Notes: a model not told the origin generated them from the letters alone. Positions 50,511-61,042 are shown, numbered from the stretch's first letter. The stretch is 64,000 nucleotides of DNA from Pseudarthrobacter defluvii (GCF_030816725.1 NZ_JAUSYG010000001.1:434001-498000); one strand, 5' to 3'. Translations and numbers: made by a program.

Positions 50511-53280
50511 TCAGGCGTCTCCGCCTGCCCCGCCGGTGGTGCCGGCCTTGACGTCCAGGAGCTTGTAGCGGTCCATGGCGTACGACGGCGCGTCTGCCGC
50601 AACTTCGCCCCTCGCCGCGAGCATTTGCAGCACTTTCACGACGATGGAGTGGGTGTCGTTCTTGAAGTAGCGGCGGGCTGCTGCGCGGGTGTCGGAGAAG
50701 CCGAAGCCGTCGGCGCCGAGGGTGGCGAATTCGTTGGGGACGAACTGCCGGATCTGGTCCGGGACGGCTTTCATGTAGTCCGAGACGGCGACGATGGGGC
50801 CGGTGGCTCCTTCGAGTTGCTGGGTGACGAAGGGGACGCGGGTGGGCTGGCCGGGGTTGAGGAAGGCTTCTTCTTCGGCGGCGAGGCCGTCGCGGCGCAG
50901 TTCGTTCCAGGAGGTCACGGACCAGACGTCGGCGGAGACGTTCCAGTCATCGGCCAGCACGCGCTGGGCTTCGAGGGCCCAGGGCACGGAGACGCCGGAG
51001 GCGAGGATCTGGGTGCGGGGACCGTTTTCGTTCAGTCCTGCGGCCTGTGCCGGGGCGAGCAGGTAGATGCCCTTGATGACGCCTTCGACGTCGAGGTTCT
51101 CGGGTTCTGCGGGTTGGAGGATGGGTTCGTTGTACACGGTGAGGTAGTACATGACGTTCTTGTCGCCGTTGTGTCCTTCGGACCCTTCCCCGTACATCCG
51201 TTCGAGTCCGGAGCGGACGATGTGTCCGATTTCGTAGCCGTAGGCGGGGTCGTAGGTGAGGACGGCGGGGTTGGTGGAGGCCAGCAGGGGGGAGTGGCCG
51301 TCGGCGTGCTGGAGGCCTTCGCCGGTGAGGGTGGTCCGTCCTGCGGTGGCGCCGATGATGAAGCCGCGGGTCATCTGGTCTCCGGCGGCCCAGAAGGCGT
51401 CGCCGGTGCGTTGGAAGCCGAACATGGAGTAGAACACGTAGACCGGGACCAGCGGGATGCCGTGGGTGGCGTAGGAGGTTCCGGCGGCGGTGAAGGCTGC
51501 CACGGCGCGCGGCTTCGTTGATCCCGGGGTGGATCAGCTGGCCTGCGGGGGATTCCTTGTAGGCCAGGACCAGGTCACGGTCCACGGACAGGTAGTTCTG
51601 GCCAGCCGGGCTATAGATCTTCGCCGTTGGGAAGAACGCATCCATGCCGAAAGTCCGGGACTCATCCGGCACGATGGGCACGATCCGGTTCCCGAAATTC
51701 TTGTCCCGGAGCAAATCCTTGAGCAGGCGCACAAATGACATGGTGGTCGCCGCCATCTGCTTGCCTGAGCCGCGTTTGGCCACTTCATAGGACTTCGGGT
51801 CCGGAAGAACCACAGCCTGGTATCTGCCCCGGCGCTCGGGAACAGAACCGCCCAGGGCCCTTCGCCGTTCAAGGAGATAGGCAATCTCGGGCGCATCGAA
51901 GCCCGGGTGGTAGTAGGGAGGCCGGTACGGGTCGGCGTCGAGCTGTTCATCCGAAATGGGAATGCGCAGGTAATCCCTGAATTCCTTAAGATCCCCGATA
52001 GTGAGCTTCTTCATTTGGTGGGTGGCGTTGCGGCCCTCGAAGTGCGGGCCGAGGCCATAGCCCTTGACGGTGTGGGCGAGGATGACGGTGGGTTTGCCCT
52101 TGAATTCGGTGGCGGCTTTGTACGCGGCGTAGACCTTGCGGTAGTCGTGGCCGCCGCGTTTGAGGTTCCAGATCTGGTCATCGGTCAGGTCCGCGACGAG
52201 GTCCTTGGTCTGCGGGGTTTTGCCGAAGAAGTGTTCGCGGACGAACCCGCCGGATTCGGCCTTGTAGGTCTGGTAGTCGCCGTCGACGGTTTCGTTCATG
52301 ATCTTTACCAGGGACCCGTCGGTGTCGCGGGTGAGCAGGTCATCCCATTCCCGGCCCCAGACGACCTTGATCACGTTCCAGCCCGCGCCGCGGAAGAACG
52401 CTTCGAGTTCCTGCATGATCTTGCCGTTGCCGCGCACCGGGCCGTCCAGGCGCTGGAGGTTGCAGTTGATCACGAAGTTCAGGTTGTCCAGGTTCTCGTT
52501 GGCGGCAAGCTGGAGCAGGCCGCGGGATTCGGGTTCGTCCATTTCCCCGTCGCCAAGGAACGCCCAGACCTGCTGGTCCGAGGTGTCTTTCAGGCCCCGG
52601 TTGTGCAGGTAGCGGTTGTTCTGGGCCTGGTAGATCGCGTTCATCGGCCCGATGCCCATGGACACGGTGGGGAATTCCCAGAAGTGCGGCATCAGGCGCG
52701 GGTGCGGGTAGGAGGACAGGGCGTGGCCTTCGCGGGACTTTTCCTGCCGGAACCCGTCCAGGTCCTCCTCGGACAGGCGGCCTTCCATGAACGCCCTGGC
52801 GTACATGCCGGGGGAGGCGTGGCCCTGGAAGAAGACCTGGTCCCCGCCGCCGGCGTGGTCCTTGCCGCGGAAGAAGTGGTTGAACCCCACCTCGTACAGG
52901 GTCGCGGCCCCGGCGTAGGTGGAGATGTGCCCGCCGACGCCGATATCGGGCCGCTGCGCCCGGTGCACCATGACCGCGGCGTTCCACCGCATGTACGCCC
53001 GGTACCGGCGCTCGTATTCCTCGTTCCCGGGGAATTCGGCTTCCTGGTCCACCGGGATGGTGTTCACGTAATCGGTGGTGGTCACCATCGGGACCCCCAC
53101 GCTCTGCGCGCCCGCGCGCTGCAGCAGGCTCCGCATGATGTATTGGGCACGCTCGGTACCCTGTTCCCTGATCAACGCATCCAGGGACTCAACCCACTCG
53201 GCAGTTTCTTCCGGATCACGATCAGGCAGCTGGTTAGTCAACCCGCTGAGGATATGGGAGGTCTCTTCTCCTGCAGCCAC
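50511..53280 (-). pseudogene. aceE: Pyruvate dehydrogenase E1 component (homodimeric), frameshifted
   Basis: AceE decarboxylates pyruvate and acetylates lipoyl-E2. The N-terminal frame (GTG 53280, AGAGG upstream) runs through [20 protein letters not shown], the thiamine-PP motif [14 protein letters not shown]...NFVINCN and on to [10 protein letters not shown]. The remaining ~330 residues ([19 protein letters not shown] to the end) are in another frame. The break is at the GGCGCGCGGC run (51504-51513), where one extra base is present; removing it gives a 922-residue protein, the normal length. aceE is nearly indispensable on sugars, so a sequencing error is likely; otherwise the strain lacks an intact E1. 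A 23-bp inverted repeat (53317-53339) lies upstream. Confidence 0.9.
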
Positions 53281-53316
53281 GTCCAACCTCTTTTCATCAT
53301 TGAACAAACGGGGACA

Positions 53317-53339
53317 TGTTTTCATATTGTGAGAAAACA
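53317..53339. promoter_or_regulatory. Inverted repeat upstream of aceE
   Basis: TGTTTTC-N9-GAAAACA, perfect 7-bp arms, about 37-60 bases upstream of the aceE GTG and 46 bases from the divergent SDR start. An operator for one or both genes is inferred. Confidence 0.5.
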
Positions 53340-53384
53340 ATTCTGCTGTTCGAGATTAGGTGAGCGGGGCGGTACGATGCAATT

Positions 53385-54173
53385 ATGACCGCTGCAGCCA
53401 AGGAGAACCCGATAACCACCCCTGCCGAAAGGCGGAAAGTCGCCGTCGTCACCGGGGCCGGATCCGGCATCGGTCGTGAGGTAGCCCGGCAGATGCTGGC
53501 CGACGGCTACGGCGTGGCACTTGCGGGACGCCGGGAAGAACAACTCGCTGCAACGGCGCAAGGGCACCCGGACGCGCTCGTGGTGCCCTGCGACGTCACC
53601 CGGCCCGGCGACGTCGAACGCCTCTTCCAGGCAGCCCTGCAACAGTGGGGGCGCGTGGACGTGCTGTTCAACAACGCTGGGGTGTTCGGCCCGGCAGCGG
53701 CCGTGGACGAGATCAGCCTCCAGGAATGGAACGACACGGTCGCGGTGAACCTCACCGGGTCCATGCTCTGTGCCGCCGCTGCGGTCCGGGCCATGAAGGC
53801 GCAGGAGCCGCAGGGTGGGCGGATCATCAACAACGGCTCCATTTCGGCCCACTCTCCCCGGCCCCGCACCGTGGCGTACACGGTCACCAAGCACGCCATG
53901 ACGGGCCTCACCAAGAGCATCGAACTGGACGGCCGGGGCTACGGCATCACCTGCGGGCAGATCGATATCGGCAATACCGCCACCGAGATCATGGACACCA
54001 TCGGGGTCGGTTCGGGGGCGCTGCAGGCCGACGGGAGCCGGAAAATCGAGCCGATGTTCCCCGTGGCCGATGCGGCGCGCGCAGTGCTGATGATGGCCAA
54101 CATGCCGGCCTCGGCCAGCATCGGGTCAATTGTGGTCACCGCGGCCGGCATGCCCTTCATCGGCCGCGGGTAG
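53385..54173 (+). CDS. Short-chain dehydrogenase/reductase
   Basis: 262-residue classical SDR. The cofactor motif is [17 protein letters not shown] (TGxxxGxG), then FNNAGVFGP (NNAG), the catalytic Ser in [12 protein letters not shown], and YTVTKHA (YxxxK, Tyr and Lys). NAD(P)-dependent oxidation or reduction of an unknown substrate. ATG 53385 is the first good start; ribosome-binding site weak. It is divergent from aceE across a short region with the inverted repeat, and converges with the sterol-carrier gene through a small hairpin. Confidence 0.88.
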   Translation: MTAAAKENPITTPAERRKVAVVTGAGSGIGREVARQMLADGYGVALAGRREEQLAATAQGHPDALVVPCDVTRPGDVERLFQAALQQWGRVDVLFNNAGVFGPAAAVDEISLQEWNDTVAVNLTGSMLCAAAAVRAMKAQEPQGGRIINNGSISAHSPRPRTVAYTVTKHAMTGLTKSIELDGRGYGITCGQIDIGNTATEIMDTIGVGSGALQADGSRKIEPMFPVADAARAVLMMANMPASASIGSIVVTAAGMPFIGRG

Positions 54174-54192
54174 ACGCGCGGTAAACCCGCGG
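54164..54192. terminator. Short hairpin between convergent genes
   Basis: 8-bp stem CCGCGGGT/ACCCGCGG (54164-54171, 54185-54192) overlapping the SDR stop codon; a modest bidirectional terminator. Confidence 0.45.
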
Positions 54193-54193
54193 A

Positions 54194-54571
54194 CTAAAGA
54201 GGGAGCAGGGCCGACAGGTCCGCGCGCAGGCCGGATGCCGCAACTTTGCCGGCAGCAACAGCGTCTGCCCACGCAGTCTGGCCCGTGACCATCGCAAGCC
54301 AGGTGGCGGCGTCGCACTCAATCACGTTGGGTGGGGTGCCGCGGGTGTGCCGCGGGCCCTCCACGCACTGGGTGACGCCAAACGGCGGCACGCGCACCTC
54401 CACGGAGTTGCCCGGGGCCCGGGCGGTCAGTTCCTCCAGCGAGTACCTTACGGCTGTGGCAAGGACGGCCCGCGGCAGGGGAGCGTCCGACGGCGGCTGG
54501 GCAGCTCCCAGCCAGGCCTTCAGTGCTGCTTTGCCTTCCTGGACGTCAATACGACGGCGGGCTACGGCCAT
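54194..54571 (-). CDS. Sterol carrier family protein
   Basis: 125-residue SCP2-like protein. It begins [20 protein letters not shown], contains [20 protein letters not shown], a beta-rich centre [20 protein letters not shown], and ends with a helical [20 protein letters not shown]. Family members may bind hydrophobic ligands; no reaction is assigned. AAAGGAAAG lies upstream of ATG 54571. Asparaginase is encoded 41 bases upstream on the same strand, so cotranscription is possible. Confidence 0.75.
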   Translation of the reverse strand: MAVARRRIDVQEGKAALKAWLGAAQPPSDAPLPRAVLATAVRYSLEELTARAPGNSVEVRVPPFGVTQCVEGPRHTRGTPPNVIECDAATWLAMVTGQTAWADAVAAGKVAASGLRADLSALLPL

Positions 54572-54612
54572 GCTTGCAGTCTTTCCTTTTGAGTCAGTTG
54601 GGGAAGGGGGTG

Positions 54613-55629
54613 TCAGTCCAGGAGCGCGGAAACGGCAGGACCCAGGCGGATCTTGCCCACGGGGCGTCCGCCGCCAAGCACAGGTTCAACCACCTTTTCC
54701 AGGGCGCTGGCCACGCCCGGAATTTCCACGGCCCCTGCTGCCGCCAGAAGGGTCAGGGCCACAAGGGAGGTGGCGCGGATGTTTCCGTCGAGGATTTTGA
54801 CGGCCACGGAAACGCCTTGGGGTGTGGCCATGGCCAGGACGCCCTCGGCCCCGATCTTGGCGATGATCTCGAGTTCGTCCATCACCAGGGTGTTGGCTTC
54901 CCCGCGGCCCTGCACGGCCCACGGGTAGTCGAGCATCGAGGTGGCGATGGTGGCGGCCCTGGCGCTGAAGCTCTGGTCACCCGGCGCCTTGGCCAGTTGG
55001 GAGTACGCCCTGGCGAGCCCCTTCAGGGAAACAGCGGCCACGGGCGCGCCGCACCCGTCGATGCCCAGGTGCGCGATCTGCTCACCCGTGTATTCCTCGA
55101 TGACGGTGCGGACCCGCTGCTGCAGGGGGTGGTTGGGCTCCAGGTAGCTGTGCGTGTCCCATCCGTTCTCAGTGCAGGCCCAAAGGAAGGCTGCGTGCTT
55201 CCCGGAACAGTTGTAGGCCAGCCGGGATTTTCCCTTTTCCGAGCGCACCAGCCAGTTGCGGGCAGTTTCATCCTGTGGCCACGCTTCCGGGCACTGCAGC
55301 TGGTCTTCCCGGACTCCGGCCGCCTTGAGCATGCCTGCCACCACGTCCATGTGGTCCAGCGAACCGGTGTGGCTCCCGCAGGCAATGGCCACCTGGGCGC
55401 CGCGCAGCGGAACCCCGGACTGCATGGAAGCCAGCGCCTGGAACGGCTTCAGCGTGGACCGGGCATAGATGGGGGTATTGATGTCGCCAAGCTCGGTGAC
55501 CACTGAACCGTCGGCGGACAGAAGGACGGCGGAACCAACGTGCCGCGACTCCACAAAGCCGCTGCGTTCGATCACGGCCAGTTCGACGGCGGAGTCCACG
55601 GTGAAGGTGGCATGCGGATTATGCGGCAT
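54613..55629 (-). CDS. Asparaginase, Rhizobium etli type (AnsA/ASNase II family)
   Basis: 338-residue L-asparaginase-II family protein, unrelated in fold to E. coli AnsA/B. Signature segments are [14 protein letters not shown] (catalytic Ser/Lys), [24 protein letters not shown] (C-S-G-K-H) and [10 protein letters not shown]. It hydrolyses asparagine to aspartate and ammonia in the cytosol. No signal peptide. Start at ATG 55629 by family alignment. It converges with nothing; the sulfite-oxidase-type gene ends 61 bases upstream on the same strand. Confidence 0.88.
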   Translation of the reverse strand: MPHNPHATFTVDSAVELAVIERSGFVESRHVGSAVLLSADGSVVTELGDINTPIYARSTLKPFQALASMQSGVPLRGAQVAIACGSHTGSLDHMDVVAGMLKAAGVREDQLQCPEAWPQDETARNWLVRSEKGKSRLAYNCSGKHAAFLWACTENGWDTHSYLEPNHPLQQRVRTVIEEYTGEQIAHLGIDGCGAPVAAVSLKGLARAYSQLAKAPGDQSFSARAATIATSMLDYPWAVQGRGEANTLVMDELEIIAKIGAEGVLAMATPQGVSVAVKILDGNIRATSLVALTLLAAAGAVEIPGVASALEKVVEPVLGGGRPVGKIRLGPAVSALLD

Positions 55630-55690
55630 ACCGCCAGTCTATGGGCCAGCCCCCTACGGAACGGTGAAGCTTCTGCTGCAGCGCCGCCGG

Positions 55691-57277
55691 CTACTGAACC
55701 GTGACCATCACCGACTGCCAGCCGGAGGCGCCGTCAGGGACGGGATCGGCCCGTTTGTCGGTCTGGACTTCACCGGTCCCGTCGGTGGCCCGGACCTTGA
55801 TGTAGTGCGGGCCGGGCGTGGCGTCCCACTCGTAGGACCACTGGCGCCAGGTGCTGGTCGAGGCTTCGGTGGAGAGGGTGGCTTCCGCCCAGTCACCGCT
55901 GTCGATCTGGATCTCCACCTTGGTGATGCCGCGGGTCTGGGCCCAGGCAGTGCCGCCAACGACAACTTTTCCAGCCGGTACCTTCGCGAAGGATTTGGGC
56001 ACCTCCACGCGGGCCATGGTCTTGATGGGGCCACGCTCTGACCAGCCGCGCTCGGTCCAGTAGGCCTTGCTGTCCGCGAAACGCGTCACCTCCAGGTCCA
56101 CCACCCACTTGGTGGCGGAGACAAACCCGTACAGCCCGGGGACCACCATCCGCACCGGGTAGCCGTGCTCGAGTGGCAGCGGCTCGCCGTTCATGCCGAT
56201 GGCCAGCATTGCGTCACGGCCGTCCTGCAGGACCTCGAGGGGAGTGGAGGCGCTGAAGCCGTCGATGGAGGTGGACAGCACCATGTCCGCGCCGTCCTTG
56301 GGCCTGGCCCGGGCCAGGACTTCGCGGATGGGAAGCCCCAGCCACCTGGCGTTGCCGGCCAGGTTGCCGCCCACCGGGTTGGACACGCAGGTAAGGGTCA
56401 CGTGCGACTCGATCAGCTCCGCGTCCAGCAGGTCCTGGAAGGTCAGCGTGACTTCCTGCTCCACCAGTCCGTGCACGCGCAGTTCCCAGTCATCGACGTT
56501 GACCTCCGGGACGCTCAGGGCGGTATCGATGCGGTAGAACTCATTGTTTGGCGTCAGCCACGGGGTAACACCCGGCACGGGGGACTGGACGCCAGCGGGC
56601 ACCGCGGCCGCTGCTTTCGCCGGTGCCGGCAGCCGGAGAGCTTCCCTGGCCTGCACCACGTTGTTGCGCGCGGCACCCAGCAGCCGTCCGCCGGTGGCCG
56701 CGATACCGGCAGCCAGCCCGGTGATCCCTGCGGCAGTAAAGAAACCACGGCGGCTGGTGCCTTCGCCACCGGGGCCCGTGCCGCCGTCGTACGCTGTGTC
56801 CGCCGCAGCTTCCGGCCACTCCTTCAGCCCCCACAAACGCACCATCAGGCGGCGCAGGACCAACAGCCCGGCTGCCGTTCCCAGCACCGTAGGGATGGCG
56901 TCCGCGGGGCTGACACCCGCGCGGGTCACCACGCAGGCCACGATCACGGCCCCCATGAACAACACCCCCAGAACGCCCAGCGCCCACTTCCGGTAGGCCA
57001 TCACCCCAAGTACGCACGCAAGCACAGCGATGGTCAGGCCCATGCCCACGAACAGGGCGGCCTTGTCGTTCGTGCCGAACGTGGTGACCGCAAAGTCCTT
57101 CAGCCACGGCGGCGTGAAGTCGATGAAGGTTGACCCCAGGGCAAAAAGCGGGGTTGCCCTGGCGGTAAAGAACGCGCCAATCAGCTCCGCAACGGCAAGT
57201 ACGACGGCGGCCGCCACCACGCCTGCCAGTGCGGCCATGGCGGCGGGGCCGGTTTTCCGGTTTCGAAGCGTTGTCAT
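55691..57277 (-). CDS. Membrane-anchored sulfite oxidase-type molybdopterin oxidoreductase
   Basis: 528 residues. The N-terminal quarter is a membrane domain of about four helices (within residues 10-135). After a linker comes RRGFF, a twin-Arg-like signal, and a second hydrophobic segment (about 160-180). The catalytic oxidoreductase_molyb domain (about 215-400) has the Mo-ligating Cys in VTLTCVSNPVGGNLAG and the heart PLEHGYPVRMVVPGLYGF; a Mo-co dimerisation Ig-like domain finishes the protein. Substrate may be sulfite or oxidised methionine/other S-oxides; not resolvable. ATG 57277 is used; an in-frame GTG at 57334 is possible. The domain is expected on the outer face. Confidence 0.85.
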   Translation of the reverse strand: MTTLRNRKTGPAAMAALAGVVAAAVVLAVAELIGAFFTARATPLFALGSTFIDFTPPWLKDFAVTTFGTNDKAALFVGMGLTIAVLACVLGVMAYRKWALGVLGVLFMGAVIVACVVTRAGVSPADAIPTVLGTAAGLLVLRRLMVRLWGLKEWPEAAADTAYDGGTGPGGEGTSRRGFFTAAGITGLAAGIAATGGRLLGAARNNVVQAREALRLPAPAKAAAAVPAGVQSPVPGVTPWLTPNNEFYRIDTALSVPEVNVDDWELRVHGLVEQEVTLTFQDLLDAELIESHVTLTCVSNPVGGNLAGNARWLGLPIREVLARARPKDGADMVLSTSIDGFSASTPLEVLQDGRDAMLAIGMNGEPLPLEHGYPVRMVVPGLYGFVSATKWVVDLEVTRFADSKAYWTERGWSERGPIKTMARVEVPKSFAKVPAGKVVVGGTAWAQTRGITKVEIQIDSGDWAEATLSTEASTSTWRQWSYEWDATPGPHYIKVRATDGTGEVQTDKRADPVPDGASGWQSVMVTVQ

Positions 57278-57362
57278 GTGTAGGGTTCGGAACGGGCGGG
57301 GGCGCGGATTGATCGGGCGGCCAGGGAAGGTCACAGCTTAGGAGCGCGAAGGGTGCACAAAG

Positions 57363-57379
57363 TACCCTTGGACACTGTG
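57363..57379 (+). promoter_or_regulatory. Possible leaderless promoter of purD
   Basis: TACCCT (57363-57368, TANNNT type -10) is eight bases before the GTG start, and no ribosome-binding site is present, which fits a leaderless mRNA starting at the GTG. Confidence 0.35.
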
Positions 57380-58693
57380 AAGGTACTCGTTATTGGCCCC
57401 GGAGGCCGCGAACACGCCATTGTCCGCTCCCTGCTTGCCGACCCGAACGTGTCCGAAGTCCACGCGGCGCCGGGCAATGCCGGCATCAGCAAGCTGGTCC
57501 CCACCTACGACATCAACGGCAACGATCCCCAGGCAGTTGCGGGGCTTGCCACCCGGCTCGCAGTAGACCTCGTGGTGGTAGGCCCCGAGGCTCCGCTCGC
57601 CGCCGGTGTCTCCGATGCCGTGCGTGAAGCCGGCATTCCCGTGTTCGGGCCCAGCAAGGCTGCAGCCCAGCTGGAGGCGTCGAAGGCTTTCGCCAAGGAA
57701 GTCATGGCCGAGGCCGGCGTACCCACTGCCATGGCCATGGTGGCCACCAACCCCGAGGAAGCAGCGTCCGCACTGGATACCTTCGGCGCCCCATACGTGG
57801 TGAAGGACGACGGCCTGGCCGCTGGCAAGGGCGTGGTGGTTACCAGGAACCGCGACGAAGCCCTGGCCCACGCCCAGTCCTGCTTCGATGCCGGCGGATC
57901 GGTGGTAATCGAGGAGTTCCTGGACGGCCCCGAAGTTTCCCTGTTCGTCCTTTGCGATGGGCAGAACACCGTGGCGCTCTCACCGGCGCAGGATTTCAAG
58001 CGCATCTTCGATAACGACGAAGGGCCCAACACCGGCGGCATGGGCGCCTACACCCCGCTTGAATGGGCCCCCGAAGGCCTGGTTCAGGAAGTCCTGGACC
58101 GCGTGGCCCAGCCCACCGTCAACGAGATGGCCCGCCGCGGAACCCCGTTCGTGGGCGTGCTTTTCGTCGGCCTGGCCCTCACCTCGCGCGGCACCCGCGT
58201 CATCGAGTTCAACGTCCGCTTCGGCGACCCCGAGACTCAGGCGGTCCTCGCGCGGCTCAAGACCCCCCTCGGTGCCCTGCTGATGGCAGCCGCCAAGGGC
58301 GAACTCGACAAGGCCGAGGAGCTGCGCTGGGCCAAGGAAGCCGCTGTCGCCGTCGTTATTGCTTCCGAAAACTACCCGGACAAGCCCCGCACGGGCGACC
58401 GTATCCGCGGCCTCAAAAAGGTGGAAGCCCTGGATGGCGTGCACGTCATCCACGCGGGTACCGCCCTGGATGAGGACGGCAAGGTGGTTTCCGCAGGCGG
58501 GCGCGTCCTCGCGGTGGTTGCCCTGGGCAGCGACCTGGTGGAGGCGCGCGAGAAGGCGTACGACGGCGTGGAGCTGGTCCAGCTGGAAGGCTCGCAGTTC
58601 CGCACTGACATCGCCCGCAAGGCCACCCGCGGCGAAATCAAGGTCCCCTACGGCGCCACCAGCTCGATGCCCATCGTGAAAGCAAAGGCCTGA
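57377..58693 (+). CDS. purD: Phosphoribosylamine--glycine ligase
   Basis: 438-residue GARS enzyme of de novo purine synthesis (PRA + glycine + ATP to GAR). It opens [23 protein letters not shown]-grasp features follow: [47 protein letters not shown], and [14 protein letters not shown], with the [17 protein letters not shown] end motif. GTG 57377 is the natural start by homology; a TTG/GTG a few codons upstream is unlikely. purC follows after one base. It is divergent from the molybdoenzyme gene. Confidence 0.94.
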   Translation: MKVLVIGPGGREHAIVRSLLADPNVSEVHAAPGNAGISKLVPTYDINGNDPQAVAGLATRLAVDLVVVGPEAPLAAGVSDAVREAGIPVFGPSKAAAQLEASKAFAKEVMAEAGVPTAMAMVATNPEEAASALDTFGAPYVVKDDGLAAGKGVVVTRNRDEALAHAQSCFDAGGSVVIEEFLDGPEVSLFVLCDGQNTVALSPAQDFKRIFDNDEGPNTGGMGAYTPLEWAPEGLVQEVLDRVAQPTVNEMARRGTPFVGVLFVGLALTSRGTRVIEFNVRFGDPETQAVLARLKTPLGALLMAAAKGELDKAEELRWAKEAAVAVVIASENYPDKPRTGDRIRGLKKVEALDGVHVIHAGTALDEDGKVVSAGGRVLAVVALGSDLVEAREKAYDGVELVQLEGSQFRTDIARKATRGEIKVPYGATSSMPIVKAKA

Positions 58694-58694
58694 C

Positions 58695-59634
58695 ATGAGT
58701 GAAACTTCCGAGAACCGCGGCTACGCCACTGAAACCCTGGACCTGCCGGGGTGGAAACACATCTACTCCGGCAAGGTGCGCGACCTGTACGAGCCCGCCG
58801 ACGAGTCCGTCCTGCAGCGCGTTGGCCAGGATTGCGTGCTGGTGGTGGCCAGCGACCGCATCAGCGCCTACGACCACGTGCTGTCCAGCGAAATCCCCGA
58901 CAAGGGGCGCATCCTCACCCAGCTGAGCCTCTGGTGGTTCGACCAGTTGGGCGTTGAACACCACGTGCTCGGTTCCACCGTGGAGGACGGCGTGCCGGCC
59001 GAGGTTGAGGGGCCGGGCAATGATCTGCAAGAAGCTGGACATGTTTCCGGTGGAGTGCATCGCCCGGGGCTACCTCACGGGGTCCGGGCTGCAGGAGTAC
59101 AAGGCGTCCGGCACTGTGTGCAACATCCCGCTGCCGGAAGGGCTGGTGGAAGGATCGCGGCTGGAGCACGCCATCTTCACCCCGTCGGCTAAGGCCCTGA
59201 TCGGCGAACACGACGAAAACATCACGTACGACGCCGTGGTGGCGCTGGTGGGGGACGATATTGCGGGCCGCCTGAGCGAGCTGACGCTCAAGATCTACAC
59301 GACGGCGGAAAAGATCGCCCGGGAGCGCGGCATCATCCTGGCGGACACGAAGGTGGAATTCGGGTACGACGCCGTCTCCGGATCCATCACGCTGGGCGAT
59401 GAAGTGCTCACGCCGGATTCCTCGCGGTTCTGGGATGCCGCCACCTACAAGCCAGGCCAGGCCCAGCCGTCCTACGACAAGCAGTACGTGCGGGACTGGC
59501 TGACGTCGGCCGAGTCCGGCTGGGACAAGTCCTCAGATGCGCCGCCGCCTGCACTCCCTTCCGACGTTGTGGAGCGCACCCGCAGCCGGTACGTCGAAGC
59601 GTACGAGAAGATCACGGGAAAGACGTTTTCCTAA
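58695..59634 (+). pseudogene. purC: SAICAR synthetase, frameshifted
   Basis: Phosphoribosylaminoimidazole-succinocarboxamide synthase. The first frame runs from ATG 58695 ([33 protein letters not shown]) to VPAEVEG. The second frame continues [20 protein letters not shown] then TGSG, LADTKVEFGYDAV and FSRFWD-like ATP/Mg motifs to the stop at 59634. They meet at a GGGG run (about 59008-59011), where one G is extra; removing it yields a single 312-residue protein of normal size. De novo purine synthesis needs this enzyme, so a homopolymer miscall is likelier than a real mutation. It overlaps purD's end by operon spacing of one base. Confidence 0.92.
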
Positions 59635-59644
59635 GACGGCGTTG

Positions 59645-59680
59645 GCCAGGTAAGCGCACTCCCCGCGCTTACCTGGCTTT
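59645..59680. terminator. 13-bp stem terminator between purC and the XRE-TPR gene
   Basis: Perfect stem GCCAGGTAAGCGC (59645-59657) with 59665-59677 and TTT after it on the plus strand; serves purC and probably the convergent regulator gene. Confidence 0.8.
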
Positions 59681-59694
59681 GGCTGTTAGGTTCG

Positions 59695-60963
59695 TCAGCT
59701 GGCCTTTGAAGCGGCGGCTTCGGCGCGTTTCTGTGCCAGCTTTATTTCAAGAATCGCGTCCAGTGCCTGCTGGACGAGGTCCTGTGCCCCCGCCGAACTG
59801 AAGGCTTTCTGGGCCTCCTGTAGGTAGATGAGTGCTTCGTCGGGCTCCCCCGCAGCCTTAAGGGTTTTACCCAATAGGAGCGAAACCTCACCCGCCGTGT
59901 GCTTGGCCAACGCTTCGCGCTGCGCATGGATGTCGCGCAACTTCCCGATGGCGGCCAATACATCGCCTGTGAGGTACAACCATCTGGCTCGAATGAAAGC
60001 CACTTCCAGCTCGTCACTCTTCATTCCGTGCACGATGGAAAAAGCCAGCTCTGCCCGTTCAATTGATGCGAGCGTTTCGGGTTCAACGATTCCTGATTGG
60101 AGGCGGACAGCCGCGGACGCCTTGTTGAACCGCGCCCACATTTCTATGTCGTTTGCTGGCGAGAGAAGCCTTGCGGCCCGCTCATGCTCCTTGACCCCCT
60201 CCTGGTAGTCGTGCCGCATGAAAGCCACGTTACCCACCACCCAGGCCACTTCTCCGGCTAGTTGGGGCATAGTGCTTTCGTTGACCTGTCCGCTGAGCTG
60301 CTGGCAGTACCTCCAGGCTTCTTCCAGCCGGCCGCTTTCCGCGAGTACCCCGATGAGGACCCGCAGCGCACCAATAATGATGGTGGAACTCTTGGGCAAT
60401 TGTTCAGCAAGCTTCATCGCCTCCAACGCCTCGTCCACCGCAGCGGAAAGCTGGCCCTCCCGCTGCAGGACGGCAGCCATCATCTGCCGTGCGCGGACCC
60501 CCAAGCCCACTGATTCACGGGCCATCGGATGCTCAACCAGCCGCGCGATGATCTGCTTACAGTCCTGAAGGTCACCGTGCCTCATGAGACACTCGGCCTG
60601 CATGTAGGTCATGTTCCACCACGCGCTGGTGTTCCTACCTTCCAGTGCATATTGAGCCGCAGTTGCCGCATGACCGGCTGCCAAGGCGTAGTCACGCAAG
60701 TCCCAGGCCTGCCGAGCATAGAGCCCAGCGAGAACGTACTCAGCGTCACTAAGGGAAACCGGCTGGCTCCAAGCCTCCAGCGCCTTGGGAGCCAACTCGA
60801 GCCGGCGTGCCAACTCCTCGATTACTTCGGCGGTAGGTTCCCTCCGGCCCGTCTCGAGCAGAGAGATGTAACTCGGAGAATACAGGTCCTTACCGAGTTC
60901 TGCCTGTGTCAGTCCGCGCTCAAGGCGCTCCGCCCGGAGCTTTTCTCCGAATCCGTTGCCCAA
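59695..60963 (-). CDS. XRE-type HTH regulator with TPR domain (RRNPP-like peptide receptor candidate)
   Basis: 422 residues. An N-terminal lambda-Cro/XRE helix-turn-helix (about 5-60: KLRAERLERGLTQAELGKDL then YSPSYISLLETGRREP) is followed by an all-helical region to the end with about eight TPR-like pairs (for example ALAAGHAATAAQYALEGRNT, LEEAWRYCQQLSG, ALIYLQEAQKAFSSAG). This order and length equal those of NprR-type RRNPP quorum sensors, which bind a secreted peptide re-imported into the cell. TTG 60963 is chosen: AGGAGG lies seven bases upstream; an ATG directly behind that site is in the wrong frame. Divergent from the small secreted peptide gene 129 bases away, its probable signal. A different role, such as general stress regulation, is not excluded. 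Confidence 0.85.
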   Translation of the reverse strand: MGNGFGEKLRAERLERGLTQAELGKDLYSPSYISLLETGRREPTAEVIEELARRLELAPKALEAWSQPVSLSDAEYVLAGLYARQAWDLRDYALAAGHAATAAQYALEGRNTSAWWNMTYMQAECLMRHGDLQDCKQIIARLVEHPMARESVGLGVRARQMMAAVLQREGQLSAAVDEALEAMKLAEQLPKSSTIIIGALRVLIGVLAESGRLEEAWRYCQQLSGQVNESTMPQLAGEVAWVVGNVAFMRHDYQEGVKEHERAARLLSPANDIEMWARFNKASAAVRLQSGIVEPETLASIERAELAFSIVHGMKSDELEVAFIRARWLYLTGDVLAAIGKLRDIHAQREALAKHTAGEVSLLLGKTLKAAGEPDEALIYLQEAQKAFSSAGAQDLVQQALDAILEIKLAQKRAEAAASKAS

Positions 60964-61002
60964 GGGACATCCTCCTCTCTGGACGGTCTTCGCCCCAAAC
61001 GC

Positions 61003-61042
61003 TTGACAGCCCCTGTGGAAAACATTTTACAATGAGTGTCAA
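61003..61042 (+). promoter_or_regulatory. Promoter and candidate operator of the peptide gene
   Basis: TTGACA (61003-61008) and TACAAT (61028-61033), spacer 19 bases. TTGACA is mirrored by TGTCAA at 61037-61042, and ACAG-CCC-CTGT lies at 61006-61016 just downstream of the -35. These repeats are suited to binding by the divergently encoded XRE regulator. The region also must hold the regulator's own promoter. Confidence 0.55.

Noticed and set aside
50511..53280. Programmed frameshifting as the explanation for split aceE
   Set aside because: No slippery heptamer, downstream pseudoknot or known precedent in aceE; an indel in a GC run is simpler.
51907..53388. 493-codon plus-strand frame opposite aceE
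   Set aside because: Antisense shadow: no recognisable domain, Val/Gly/His-rich composition, and strong AceE homology on the other strand.
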